Shown here: in pieces, positions 1-8,547 of the stretch | How the letters are laid out: each line of letters begins with the position of its first letter | Numbering within the stretch: the first letter of the stretch is position 1 | NCBI GenBank assembly: GCA_964518765.1 | Contig: CAZFJC010000008.1 | Location: 1-64,000, forward strand | Origin: CAZPNX01 sp964518765 | Lineage (GTDB): Bacteria; Edwardsbacteria; AC1; EtOH8 | Length of the DNA stretch: 64,000 bases | Reading direction: 5' to 3' | The notes under the pieces: model-generated | Databases searched by the model: none | Told to the model about the DNA's origin: nothing | What the model saw: only the letters and a program-made list of their open reading frames with translations | Made by a program: the position numbers and the translations under genes

Positions 1-1
1 C

Positions 2-1816
2 CGGGCCTACGAGTACTCGGGCTCAGGCAACTACAGCCTGCAGATCTCGGTGTCCGGAACGGTGACCCCGACGCTGGCGGTGAGCATGAGCTCCTGGTCG
101 GTGGCGGCGGCCGGAGGGACCTCCAGCACGGTCAACGTCACCAACAGCGGGTCGACCAGCGCCATCGCCTACACGGTGTCGGACAACGCCACCTGGCTGA
201 CCACCTCGGCCACCTCGGGCACCACCCCGGGCAGCTTCACCATGACGGCCTCGGCCAACACCAGCACCTCGAGCCGGACGGCCACGGTGACGGTGACGGC
301 CACCACCTCTGGGGTCTCCGGCTCGCCCAAGACCATCACCGTCACCCAGGCGGGGGCCGGCAGCACCGGGGCCGAGTGGACCATCATGGTCTTCATGAAC
401 GCCGACAACAACCTGGAGTCCTACGGCATCGCCGACTTCTTGGAGATGGCGGCCGCCTCCTACAGCTCGGGCAAGGTCAACGTCGTCGTCCAGATGGACC
501 GGGCCTCGGGCTACGCCACCACCTACGAGAACTGGACCAGCTGCAAGCGCTTCAAGATCGCCAACGGCATGACCCCGATCGCCTCGGCCCAGCTCTCGGA
601 CATCGGCGAGGCCGACATGGGCAGCCCGACCACCCTTTCGAGTTTCGCTACCTGGGCCATCTCCAACTACCCGGCCAATAAGTACGCCCTGATCCTGTGG
701 GACCACGGCGACGGCTGGTACAAAGGCGAGGGCACGGCGGTCAAGGGCTTCTCCAACGATGACTCCCACGGCTCGGTTATCGGCATCGCCAACGGCGAGT
801 TCGCCAGCGCCATGGCCACTATCAAATCGTCCTTAGGCCGCAATCTGGATCTGATCGGCTGGGACGCCTGTCTAATGGGCATGTGGGAGGTGCTGGACAT
901 CGCCAAGAACTATGCCAACGTGGCCGTGGTCTCCGAGGAGACCGAGGGAGCCGACGGCTGGTATTACACCCCCTGGCTCAACACCCTCAACACCACGCCG
1001 ACCACCAGTGCCATCGATGTGGGCAAGGCCATCGTCAACGGAACCACGGGCATGTCCACCCTGTCGGTGGTCGACCTGACCCAGATCGCCACCCTGAACA
1101 CATATGTCAGCACCTTCGCCGACCAGCTGATGGCGGCCAAGGCAGCAGGGTACAGCTCCTCGATCAGCACCGCCCTTTCCAACTGCCAGAAGTTCTCCAC
1201 CAGCTATTTCAGCTACCATATCGACCTTTCCAACTTCGCCACCAAGGTCAAGACGGCCATCACCACCCTGCCGAACTTGACCACCGCCTGCAACAACGTC
1301 ATCAACCAGGTGACCAACGCCGTCAAGCTGTACAAGAACTCCTCCAGCTATACCAACGCCAGGGGCATCGCCATCTTCCACAACTCGTCGAGCTCCAACT
1401 ACGACACCGACTACAACAACCTGCCGGTGGCGGCCAACACCCACTGGGACGAGTATCTAAAGGGCCAGACCTCGGCCTCCAGCACCAACCCGGGCAACGA
1501 TCCGACCACCGTCACCCGGTTCGGCCGCGACCACGCCCCGGCCTTCGAGCTGGCGCCCTGCCTGCCCAACCCGGTGCGCCGCCAGGCCACCCTGTCCTTC
1601 CAGCTGCTGGATCCGGCACCGACCAGGCTACGGATCTACAACCTGAACGGACAGCTGGTGAAGACCCTGGTCGATGGGTACTGCGGCACTGGCTGGCACG
1701 ACTATGAGTGGGACCTGAGGGACGATTCCGGCAACAAGGTCTCGGCCGGCACCTACTTCTTCAAACTGGAGAGCGGCAAACTTAGCGATATGAAGCGCCT
1801 GGTGGTGGTCCGATAA
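2..1816 (+). CDS. Secreted clostripain-family (C11) cysteine peptidase, BACON domain and C-terminal sorting tail; 5' end outside window
   Basis: The reading frame is open from base 2, so the true start and signal peptide lie upstream. The first part (about bases 62-360) is a Ser/Thr-rich beta domain of BACON type (repeated TTSATSGTT-like strands), usually a carbohydrate or mucin-binding module. A C11 peptidase domain follows: WTIMVFMNADNNLE opens it, the catalytic His sits in LWDHGDGW (codon 704-706) and the nucleophile Cys in GWDACLMG (codon 869-871). This family cleaves after Arg/Lys. The last 85 residues (PNPVRRQATLSF to RLVVVR) form an FlgD/type-A-sorting-like tail, so cell-surface or extracellular export is likely. 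It shares this tail with four other proteins in the window. Confidence 0.9.
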   Translation, partial: RAYEYSGSGNYSLQISVSGTVTPTLAVSMSSWSVAAAGGTSSTVNVTNSGSTSAIAYTVSDNATWLTTSATSGTTPGSFTMTASANTSTSSRTATVTVTATTSGVSGSPKTITVTQAGAGSTGAEWTIMVFMNADNNLESYGIADFLEMAAASYSSGKVNVVVQMDRASGYATTYENWTSCKRFKIANGMTPIASAQLSDIGEADMGSPTTLSSFATWAISNYPANKYALILWDHGDGWYKGEGTAVKGFSNDDSHGSVIGIANGEFASAMATIKSSLGRNLDLIGWDACLMGMWEVLDIAKNYANVAVVSEETEGADGWYYTPWLNTLNTTPTTSAIDVGKAIVNGTTGMSTLSVVDLTQIATLNTYVSTFADQLMAAKAAGYSSSISTALSNCQKFSTSYFSYHIDLSNFATKVKTAITTLPNLTTACNNVINQVTNAVKLYKNSSSYTNARGIAIFHNSSSSNYDTDYNNLPVAANTHWDEYLKGQTSASSTNPGNDPTTVTRFGRDHAPAFELAPCLPNPVRRQATLSFQLLDPAPTRLRIYNLNGQLVKTLVDGYCGTGWHDYEWDLRDDSGNKVSAGTYFFKLESGKLSDMKRLVVVR

Positions 1817-1845
1817 CCAAACCGAGAACGGTCAAGCAACAAAAA

Positions 1846-1877
1846 GCCGGCGGGGCGCCTATGGGCGCGCCGCCGGC
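1846..1877. terminator. GC-rich hairpin after the C11 protease gene
   Basis: A 14-bp stem (1846-1859 pairing with 1864-1877, one mismatch) has a 4-nt loop and lies 30 bases after the protease stop codon. It is preceded by five A on the + strand, so the classic U-tract orientation points to the minus strand. On the + strand it would be a hairpin without a U-tract, acting as an mRNA 3' stabiliser or weak terminator. Confidence 0.5.
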
Positions 1878-1896
1878 CCATCAAGAGGGGGCAACC

Positions 1897-2067
1897 ATGG
1901 TCAGAAACTGGGAGGGGCACAATCCCGAGGGCGATTGCCTGGACGAGGATCTCGAGATCGTGCTCGACGACAACTGGGTAGAGGAAAAGGAGATCGACAA
2001 AAGCCGGCAGAGGGCCAAGACCCAGGAACGACAGGACATGGTGGGCACCGAGTTCACCACCCTCTGA
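1897..2067 (+). CDS. Small acidic hypothetical protein (56 aa)
   Basis: I do not recognise this protein. It starts MVRNWEGHNPEGDCLDEDL and is rich in Asp/Glu with no membrane segment. The ATG at 1897 is chosen because a good ribosome site (AGAGGGGG, 1884-1890) stands just before it; the in-frame ATG at 1861 lies inside the preceding hairpin. A strong terminator follows at 2091, consistent with a short independent gene. It could also be a chance frame in GC-rich DNA. Confidence 0.45.
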   Translation: MVRNWEGHNPEGDCLDEDLEIVLDDNWVEEKEIDKSRQRAKTQERQDMVGTEFTTL

Positions 2068-2090
2068 CCGCACCATAAGAAAAGTTAAAA

Positions 2091-2117
2091 GCCTGCCTTG
2101 ACAAAGGCAGGCTTTTT
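2091..2117. terminator. Bidirectional intrinsic terminator
   Basis: A perfect 9-bp stem GCCTGCCTT/AAGGCAGGC with a 4-nt loop is flanked by AAAA on the left and TTTTT on the right. It serves the small + strand gene and, in reverse, the gltX-glnS-ogt operon ending at 2149. Confidence 0.9.
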
Positions 2118-2148
2118 CTTTGGCCCGAGGGCCGCTGTATTATACCGA

Positions 2149-2697
2149 TCAATAATGGACCAAGGGCTTCATGGCCCGGCCGTCTGGTCCGAAGCTCACC
2201 CCCTCCATCTCCAAGAGTCGGCGCTTCATGGCGGCCCCCCCCTGGTACCCGCCCAGGGAGAAATCGGAGCGAAGGGCACGGTGGCAGGGGATGACGATGG
2301 GAAAAGGGTTTCCGGCCAGGGCGTTGCCCACCGCTCGCGGGGCTTCCGGCCTGCCGATGCGTCGTGCGATTCGGCCATAGGTGCTGATCCGGCCGCGGGG
2401 GATGCCGTATTCCGCCAGCAGGACCCTCATTTGGAAAGTTCGGCAGAGGTCGAGGCGGAGAAGGGAGAGGTCGAAGCTTATTGGACTTCCGGACAGAAAT
2501 AATGCGATGTCCCTGGCCAGGTCGGAGACGACAGGATGGGTGCCGGCCCGAAGTCGGATAAAATGCTTTGGCCAGGGATGAAGCGGTTTTTCCGGGAGCA
2601 GGATGCGGAGAACCGATGGAGGGGAACCTTCTTTTGTCCAGATGATTGCCATCCGCCCCAACCTGGTGCGGAACCTATATATCGAGAGATCGATCAT
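2149..2697 (-). CDS. ogt: Methylated-DNA--protein-cysteine methyltransferase (Ogt/MGMT family)
   Basis: This suicide enzyme transfers the alkyl group from O6-alkylguanine in DNA to its own cysteine. The 182-aa protein has a poorly conserved N-terminal domain (1-80) and a typical C-terminal DNA-binding/catalytic domain. The latter contains the IPCHR active site (Cys138), the RISTYGRIA segment and the Gly-rich GGYQGG loop. It is the third gene of the minus-strand operon, starting 8 bases after the glnS stop with no clear Shine-Dalgarno, which suggests translational coupling. Pairing a DNA-repair gene with two aminoacyl-tRNA synthetases is probably only co-transcription. Confidence 0.9.
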   Translation of the reverse strand: MIDLSIYRFRTRLGRMAIIWTKEGSPPSVLRILLPEKPLHPWPKHFIRLRAGTHPVVSDLARDIALFLSGSPISFDLSLLRLDLCRTFQMRVLLAEYGIPRGRISTYGRIARRIGRPEAPRAVGNALAGNPFPIVIPCHRALRSDFSLGGYQGGAAMKRRLLEMEGVSFGPDGRAMKPLVHY

Positions 2698-2705
2698 CGG
2701 GGCGC

Positions 2706-4442
2706 TTACTTAACCGCTTTTGACCAAGAGTCTTTGAGCCCCAGGGTGCGGTTGAAAACCGGCCGGTCGGTGGCCGAGTCTTTGGAGTCGACGCAGAAAT
2801 ACCCGTGGCGGAGGAACTGAAAGCGCTGGCCGGGCCCGGCTTCCCGGAGGGATGGCTCCAGCATGCAATCCGGGAGGATCTTAACGGAATCGGGGTTGAC
2901 CGGCGATTCCGTAGTAGGGCTGGTTTCGGTGAAGAGCTGGTCGTAGAGCCTGACCTCGGCGCCAACGGCATGTCTGGCCGAAACCCAGTGCAGGGTGCCT
3001 TTAACCTTGCGGCTGTCCGGTGAATCACCGCCCCGGGTGGCCGGGTCGTAGGTACATCGTAGCTCAATGATAGAACCCCTCTCGTCCTTTAACGCCTCTA
3101 TGTATTTAATATAGTAGGCGTGCTTCAGCCTGACCTCGGCGCCCGGTGAAAGGCGGAACCATCCCTTTGGCGGATTCTCTGAGAAATCGTCGCACTCGAT
3201 CCAAAGCTCACGGGAGAACGGTATTTTACGAATACCGGCCGAAGGATCCTCGGGGTTGTTGTCGGCCTCCAGCTCCTCGGTCTTCCCCTCGGGGTAGTTG
3301 GTGAGGACCACCTTGAGCGGCCGCAGCACGGCCATGCGGCGAGGAACGGTTTTATTCAGCTCCTCGCGCACGTAGTGGTCCAAGAGGGCCTGGTCTATGG
3401 TGCTGACGCGCTTGGCCACGCCGATGCGCTCGCAGAAGGCCCTGATGGCCGTGGGGGTAAAGCCGCGGCGCCGCAGGCCGGCGATGGTGGGCAGGCGGGG
3501 ATCATCCAGGCTTTTTATCTTGCCCTGGGAGAGAAGCTCCAGGTATTTGCGCTTGCTCATCAGGGTGTGGGTCATGTTGAACCGGGCGAATTCGATCTGC
3601 CGGGGGTGGTGGATCCTTTTCCCCCAGGGGCCGGAGCCGTCGGCGGTGCGTCCCTTGTTGATGGCGTCGAGGTACCAGTCGTAGAGGGGCCGGTGGTCCT
3701 CGTACTCCAGCGAGCAGAGGGAATGGGTGATCCCCTCGATGGAGTCCTCCAGGCCGTGGGCCCAATCGTACATGGGGTAGATGCACCACTTGTCCTTCTG
3801 GCGGTGGTGGGGCAGGTGGAGGATGCGGTACATCACTGGGTCGCGCATATTCAGATTGGGCGAGGCCATGTCGATCCTGGCCCGTAATGTCTTGGAGCCG
3901 TCCGGGAACTCGCCCTGGCGCATGCGGCGGAAAAGGTCCAGGTTCTCGTCGATGCTGCGCTTGCGGCCGGGGCTCTCCCGGCCCGGCTCGGTCAGCGTCC
4001 CCCGGCTGGCCGAGACCTCTTCCGGCGAGAGGTCGCAGACAAAAGCCAGGCCCTTCTTGATAAGCTCCTCGGCCCATAGGTACATCTGTTCGAAATAATC
4101 CGAGGCGAAGAATAGCCGGTCCTCCCAGTCGGCCCCCAGCCAGCGGCAGTCCTCGATAATGGCATCGACGTATCCCTGCTCCTCCCTGGCCGGGTTGGTG
4201 TCGTCGAAGCGGAGGTTGAACTTGCCGCCGAACTTGACGGCCAGGCCGTAGTCGATCCATAGAGCCTTGGCGTGTCCGATGTGGAGCAGGGCGTTGGGCT
4301 CGGGGGGGAACCTCGTATGCACGTGATCGAAGCGGCCCGTGGCCAGATCCTTGCGGATCTCCTCCTCGATGAAGTTGGTCTGGGGGGCGCCGTCGATGTG
4401 GGTGGGGGCCCTGGGATCTTTTTTCATAGCGAGATCTATCAA
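2706..4442 (-). CDS. glnS: Glutaminyl-tRNA synthetase
   Basis: It charges tRNA(Gln) directly with glutamine in the cytosol. The 578-aa length matches bacterial GlnRS. The class I signatures are HIGH at residues 54-57 (LLHIGHAK) and an MSKRK version of KMSKS near 295-299. The RFPPEPNA and RFDDTNPAREE segments are GlnRS/eukaryotic-GluRS-type. The C-terminal anticodon-binding beta-barrels are complete to the stop. The start codon overlaps the gltX stop (ATGA), so the two are translationally coupled. The gene appears intact, so the organism should not need the transamidation route to Gln-tRNA(Gln), yet gatE/gatD lie 7 kb away. Confidence 0.97.
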   Translation of the reverse strand: MIDLAMKKDPRAPTHIDGAPQTNFIEEEIRKDLATGRFDHVHTRFPPEPNALLHIGHAKALWIDYGLAVKFGGKFNLRFDDTNPAREEQGYVDAIIEDCRWLGADWEDRLFFASDYFEQMYLWAEELIKKGLAFVCDLSPEEVSASRGTLTEPGRESPGRKRSIDENLDLFRRMRQGEFPDGSKTLRARIDMASPNLNMRDPVMYRILHLPHHRQKDKWCIYPMYDWAHGLEDSIEGITHSLCSLEYEDHRPLYDWYLDAINKGRTADGSGPWGKRIHHPRQIEFARFNMTHTLMSKRKYLELLSQGKIKSLDDPRLPTIAGLRRRGFTPTAIRAFCERIGVAKRVSTIDQALLDHYVREELNKTVPRRMAVLRPLKVVLTNYPEGKTEELEADNNPEDPSAGIRKIPFSRELWIECDDFSENPPKGWFRLSPGAEVRLKHAYYIKYIEALKDERGSIIELRCTYDPATRGGDSPDSRKVKGTLHWVSARHAVGAEVRLYDQLFTETSPTTESPVNPDSVKILPDCMLEPSLREAGPGQRFQFLRHGYFCVDSKDSATDRPVFNRTLGLKDSWSKAVK

Positions 4443-5911
4443 TGAGAGGGATTTCGATGCTCTATCAATTTAGAGATGCCAAAGTTGATCCTGGCCAAGG
4501 AGTCAACCCGTCCCAGCAGGTCCGCCAGCTCGGTGGCCCCGCCGGGGGTGACCTCGCGGCCGGATAATGCGATACGCAGCGGAGTAAGAAAGGTATTCGG
4601 TTTCAAGCCTTTGGTCTCGATAACCTCAAACAGTTTTTGTTTGATATGCTCGTGGTCCCAGGTTTCAAGGTTTGATAAAGTCTCCCTGGCGATGGTAAGA
4701 TATTCGAGCGAATTTGTGGCGTCGGTCTTGGCCTTGCTGTTGACGAAAAGGCTCTTGTCGTAATCCGGTAGTTTGTCGATGAAATCTATCCGGGCCGGGA
4801 TATCGGACAGCACCACCGTCCGCTGCTGGACCAGGGCGGCCAACTTCTTTAGATCGACGTCGGTACGCTTAACGGCTTGCCTGACGAACGGAAAAGCTAA
4901 AACATTAAAACTTTCAACATCCAACTTTCGAACATACTCGCCGTTCATCCACTTCAGCTTCTCGATGTCGAAGATGGCCGGGGCGGTGTTGATGCCGGAG
5001 ATGGAGAAAACCGATTTCAGCTCCTCCAGGGTGAAGAACTCCCGGCCGTCTTTGGGGTTCCAGCCCAGCAGCACTATATAGTTGATGATGGCCTCCCGGA
5101 GAAAGCCCTGATCAATCAGGTCCTGGAACGAGGGGTCGCCGTATCGTTTGGAGAGCTTGCGGCTATGATCCTTCATGATCATGGGCAGGTGGACCAGGGT
5201 CGGCACCTCCCAGCCGAAGGATCGGTATATCAAATTATACTTCGGCGTCGAGGAGAGGTATTCGGCCCCCCGCACCACGTGGGTGATGCCCATCAGGTGG
5301 TCGTCCACCACGTTGGCGAAGTTGTAGGTGGGCAGGCCGTCGGACTTGAGGAGCACCCCTTCTTCCAGCTGGCTGTTGTCCACCTCCACCCGGCCGTAGA
5401 TGATGTCCTCGAAGACATTGAGGCCGGATTCGGGCACCAGCTGGCGCACCACGTGCGGTTCGCCGTTTTTGACCCTGGCCCGGGCGGTCTCCGGGCTTAA
5501 GGACTTGCAGTGCCCGTCGTACCTGAAGGCCTGGCCCCTGGACTCGGCCTCCCGACGCAGGCCCTCCAGCCTTTCCTTGGAGCAGAAGCAGTAGTAGGCG
5601 CCGCCAAGCTCCACCAGCTTGTCAGCATGCTGGCGGTAGATGTCCTTCCTCTGGCTCTGGACATAGGGGCCGTAAGGGCCACCTTTGTCCGGCCCCTCGT
5701 CGTGATCCAGGCCGCACTGGCGCAGGGTTTCGTAGATCAGCTCCACCGAGCCCGCCACATAGCGCTCCTGGTCGGTGTCCTCGATGCGGAGGATGAAAGA
5801 CCCTCCTTGGCTCCGGGCTATCAACCAGGCGTAGATGGCGGTGCGTAGGTTTCCCAGGTGCATGTAGCCGGTGGGGCTGGGAGCGAACCGGGTGCGGACA
5901 TTAGCCTTCAT
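4439..5911 (-). CDS. gltX: Glutamyl-tRNA synthetase
   Basis: It attaches glutamate to tRNA(Glu). The 490-aa protein carries the class I HIGH variant HLGN at 18-21 (PSPTGYMHLGNLRTA), a Cys-rich zinc segment around 108-135 (CFC...DGHC) and KLSKR at 252-256. It is the first gene of gltX-glnS-ogt, behind its own sigma-70 promoter. GatDE needs mischarged Glu-tRNA(Gln), so whether this enzyme is discriminating or not is the key question raised by gatDE in this genome; that cannot be read from the sequence by eye. Confidence 0.97.
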   Translation of the reverse strand: MKANVRTRFAPSPTGYMHLGNLRTAIYAWLIARSQGGSFILRIEDTDQERYVAGSVELIYETLRQCGLDHDEGPDKGGPYGPYVQSQRKDIYRQHADKLVELGGAYYCFCSKERLEGLRREAESRGQAFRYDGHCKSLSPETARARVKNGEPHVVRQLVPESGLNVFEDIIYGRVEVDNSQLEEGVLLKSDGLPTYNFANVVDDHLMGITHVVRGAEYLSSTPKYNLIYRSFGWEVPTLVHLPMIMKDHSRKLSKRYGDPSFQDLIDQGFLREAIINYIVLLGWNPKDGREFFTLEELKSVFSISGINTAPAIFDIEKLKWMNGEYVRKLDVESFNVLAFPFVRQAVKRTDVDLKKLAALVQQRTVVLSDIPARIDFIDKLPDYDKSLFVNSKAKTDATNSLEYLTIARETLSNLETWDHEHIKQKLFEVIETKGLKPNTFLTPLRIALSGREVTPGGATELADLLGRVDSLARINFGISKLIEHRNPSH

Positions 5912-5957
5912 GTTTCGGAGCGCAGATCTACGGATTTAACGGATGTCGTTATAGTGA

Positions 5958-5987
5958 ATGATAGCAGAAAAAGTGGTCTGAAGTCAA
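5958..5987 (-). promoter_or_regulatory. Sigma-70 promoter of gltX-glnS-ogt
   Basis: On the minus strand TTGACT (5982-5987) and TATCAT (5958-5963) are separated by 18 bp, about 46 bases before the gltX ATG. Confidence 0.65.
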
Positions 5988-6012
5988 AATAACAAGGCTT
6001 CCGGTTAAGGAA

Positions 6013-6034
6013 GGGCCGCATCTTTATGCGGCCC
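6013..6034 (-). terminator. Hairpin downstream of the C1 peptidase gene
   Basis: An 8-bp stem (gggccgca/tgcggccc, with further pairing outside) lies 23 bases beyond the stop at 6057. There is no strong U-tract, so it is a weak intrinsic terminator at best. Confidence 0.45.
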
Positions 6035-6056
6035 TCAAGGCGGCGTAACCGGGGAT

Positions 6057-8483
6057 TCAATTGATGATGGCCAGCCTTCTGGTGGCTGTCTTGCCGCAGA
6101 CATCAACCCTAATGAAGTAGAGGCCAGGGGCAAGATGGCCTCCCAAAGGCCAGTCGAAGACGTGGGGACCATAGCTCAGCTGTCCTTGATGCAGGGTTCG
6201 CAGCCTGCGGCCAGAGAGGTCATAAAGCCTGATGGTCGCCATGCCGGCCGAAGGCATGGCCAGGGAAAGCCTGACCCGTCCGGGTGAGGGATTGGGCCCG
6301 AGAAGGAGCCGCAGCCCACCAGAGCCAGCTGCTTCAAACAATTCACTGGGGTTCTGCACTCCCTGAGGCAACTGAAGGAAGCCTACCAGGAGGGAATCGC
6401 TCTTGGGCCCCAGCCCGGCCCCGCCGGCGTACCAGAAGCAACTCCCCTGCCCGTACTCGTTTGCCAACGCCGCCACCGAGCTGGTGGCAGTCCCCAGATG
6501 GGCGATGGAGGTGGCCCCGGCCGAGACGCTGGTAAGGCGGCCGTATCCGTACTGGGCGGTGGCCAGCACATCGCCCGAGACGATGGTCGGAAGCGAGAAG
6601 GGATGGTCGTAATGGCAGATAATATCGATGCCGCTGCCCCAGTAGTAGTTGAAGGCCGAGGCTCCGAACCAGTCGGCGATGGAGGAAAGATCGGTTCCTC
6701 CGGCCATCTCCACCGGTGAATCGGCCAACAGGAGAATCTTGCCACCGGCGTTCAGGTACTGGCCCAAGAGCGCCGTGTCCTGGGGGGTGGCCCCGGATTG
6801 GACGACCACAGCTTGGTAACTGCCGCCGATGGCCGGGGGTAGCGACCAGACGCTGTCAACATCGGGCCAGACGGTCCTGATCAAGGAGGTCAGCTGGGCG
6901 TCGGCTCCGACGCAGAGGGCCTGTCCGGTCCCCAATGCCCAGAGATCGGCAGTGGTGCGATGGACAATGGTGTCGATAGGATCGCTAGCAGTCACGGTGA
7001 GCAGGTAATGGCCCGGGGCGGCGTCCGGCGAGGTGGTAACGGTCAGCAGGCATGATCCGGTGGGGATCACTGGATTCTGGGAGAAGCCAGCCACGATGCT
7101 GCCCGAGGCTGGAGCCGGAGAAAGTTGACAATCCAGCTCCACCGGGTGAGCGAAGCCGTGAAGAGAGGTCAGAGCGACAGTGAAGGCCGCTTGGCCTCCC
7201 ACGGTGACGGTATCTGAATACGGATTGACAGCGACGGCGAAGTTTTGATAGCGGAGAGAGAGGTTTGCCAGCGATTCACCGGCCCCGTCCTGGATAACCA
7301 CCGGCGTCTGGGATGATTGGGCTTCACAGCCCCAGGGAACCTGAACCGCCCATAGATCCTCAATGGCTCCTGCCTGTCCATCGGCCTGAACGTCCCGGCA
7401 GCGGAGGTAGATGTTGTTGCCGCCGGTCGTGCCCAAATAGGGGGCGCCCTCGCTCAGGTCGAACACCATGCGATTCTGGGGGAAGGGGCGCGGTCCTCCT
7501 CCGTAGTCGGTATAGAATGATTTTGTCCACAGCGGGGAGCTTCCGGGGCCGATGCCGGCCGTCATCTCGACGGTGCTCCGCAAGGGGTGCGTTACCCTGG
7601 CCTTGAGCTTCAGGGTGGGCTGGTAGCCGATGCGGTCGTCGGAATAGAAGGCAACCTGATAGGAGGTGCGATGATCCTTGAGCGCCTGGTAGGAGAACCA
7701 GTAGTAGCCTCCGTTTCCCCAGCCGGTCCCCCAGGAGTTCACCACCCTGAAGGCGCCGGGGCCGTCGTTGGTCATCTTACTGTCGTCGTAGCCGACGATG
7801 CAGTTAGCGTGGCCGCCCCGGGATTCGCCCGAGATCTCGGAGACGCAGTAGGTTGTGTCGTAGCTGTTGATGTTGTCGTAGTTGGCATACACCTGTAGGC
7901 CGATGACCACGTTGTCGCCCGAGTCCAGCCTTTGCTTGACGGCTTGGATGCCGGCGTCGTCGGAGACGTCGAACCAATGCCACTGAAGGCAGCGGTAGGG
8001 AAGGGCGCTGTCATAGGCAGCCTCGCTGGGCCAGCTGGTGCAGTCGCCGGCATTGTAGGGGGCCAGGGCCATCGAGGCCCCGCCCTGCTGGCACAGCAGC
8101 TGAAAGGCGTCGCCGAACCAGGAGCCATAGTCGTAGCCGCCGTTGATCTGGTTATAGATGAAAGCCGGGCTGAACTGCCTGGCCGGATCGTCGAGGGACC
8201 AGCCGTGTTCCAGACGCTCCTGGTAGGATTTGTAGTAGTACCCCACCGCCCAGGCGGTGCAGGAGCCCTGGCTGCCCTGGTCGCCGACCGGGGGCATGTC
8301 GGGTGAGTGATCCACAGACCTTGGCAGCAAGGAAGCGTCTTTGAGTGTTATGGCCGATTGGTTTGCCGGCGCCGCCATCCGGGGGTCCTTCCACACCAGC
8401 CCCAGGGGGTGGAGCCCCTCGGCGGCTATATTCGCCGCCATGGTCATTATTAAAATGATATGGGGTGTTGACCGTCCCATCAT
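6057..8483 (-). CDS. Secreted papain-family (C1A) cysteine peptidase with C-terminal sorting tail
   Basis: A signal peptide occupies about residues 1-22. The C1A domain follows (60-280): Gln-Cys in DQGSQGSCTAWA (Cys75), His225 in GGHANCIVGYDD and Asn249 in VVNSWGTGWGNGGYYW complete the triad. A GxSW region is present and there is no long inhibitory propeptide. Residues 400-530 look like beta-sandwich domains. Residues 530-700 carry a region with repeated short hydrophobic strands (GGKILLLAD), then the FlgD/type-A tail (GPNPSPGRVRLSL to RRLAIIN). Two Met codons start the gene; AGAGGTG lies so close to the first that the ATG at 8480 may be used. It is probably an extracellular protease and has its own promoter. 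Confidence 0.92.
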   Translation of the reverse strand: MMGRSTPHIILIMTMAANIAAEGLHPLGLVWKDPRMAAPANQSAITLKDASLLPRSVDHSPDMPPVGDQGSQGSCTAWAVGYYYKSYQERLEHGWSLDDPARQFSPAFIYNQINGGYDYGSWFGDAFQLLCQQGGASMALAPYNAGDCTSWPSEAAYDSALPYRCLQWHWFDVSDDAGIQAVKQRLDSGDNVVIGLQVYANYDNINSYDTTYCVSEISGESRGGHANCIVGYDDSKMTNDGPGAFRVVNSWGTGWGNGGYYWFSYQALKDHRTSYQVAFYSDDRIGYQPTLKLKARVTHPLRSTVEMTAGIGPGSSPLWTKSFYTDYGGGPRPFPQNRMVFDLSEGAPYLGTTGGNNIYLRCRDVQADGQAGAIEDLWAVQVPWGCEAQSSQTPVVIQDGAGESLANLSLRYQNFAVAVNPYSDTVTVGGQAAFTVALTSLHGFAHPVELDCQLSPAPASGSIVAGFSQNPVIPTGSCLLTVTTSPDAAPGHYLLTVTASDPIDTIVHRTTADLWALGTGQALCVGADAQLTSLIRTVWPDVDSVWSLPPAIGGSYQAVVVQSGATPQDTALLGQYLNAGGKILLLADSPVEMAGGTDLSSIADWFGASAFNYYWGSGIDIICHYDHPFSLPTIVSGDVLATAQYGYGRLTSVSAGATSIAHLGTATSSVAALANEYGQGSCFWYAGGAGLGPKSDSLLVGFLQLPQGVQNPSELFEAAGSGGLRLLLGPNPSPGRVRLSLAMPSAGMATIRLYDLSGRRLRTLHQGQLSYGPHVFDWPLGGHLAPGLYFIRVDVCGKTATRRLAIIN

Positions 8484-8512
8484 TCACCTCTGACGTTATT
8501 GTTACAGATTTA

Positions 8513-8541
8513 ATGATAGCAAATGTTCCGCTAGATATCAA
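8513..8541 (-). promoter_or_regulatory. Sigma-70 promoter of the C1 peptidase
   Basis: On the minus strand TTGATA (8536-8541) and TATCAT (8513-8518) are exactly 17 bp apart, about 30 bases before the start codon. Confidence 0.6.
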
Positions 8542-8547
8542 ACCAAC

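Noticed and set aside
23..769. Long minus-strand frame opposite the C11 protease
   Set aside because: Gly/Arg/Val-rich shadow translation of a GC-rich gene; no domain or ribosome site.
883..1707. Plus-strand frame overlapping the C11 protease in another phase
   Set aside because: Gln/Arg/His-rich low-complexity shadow; the C11 frame explains the region.
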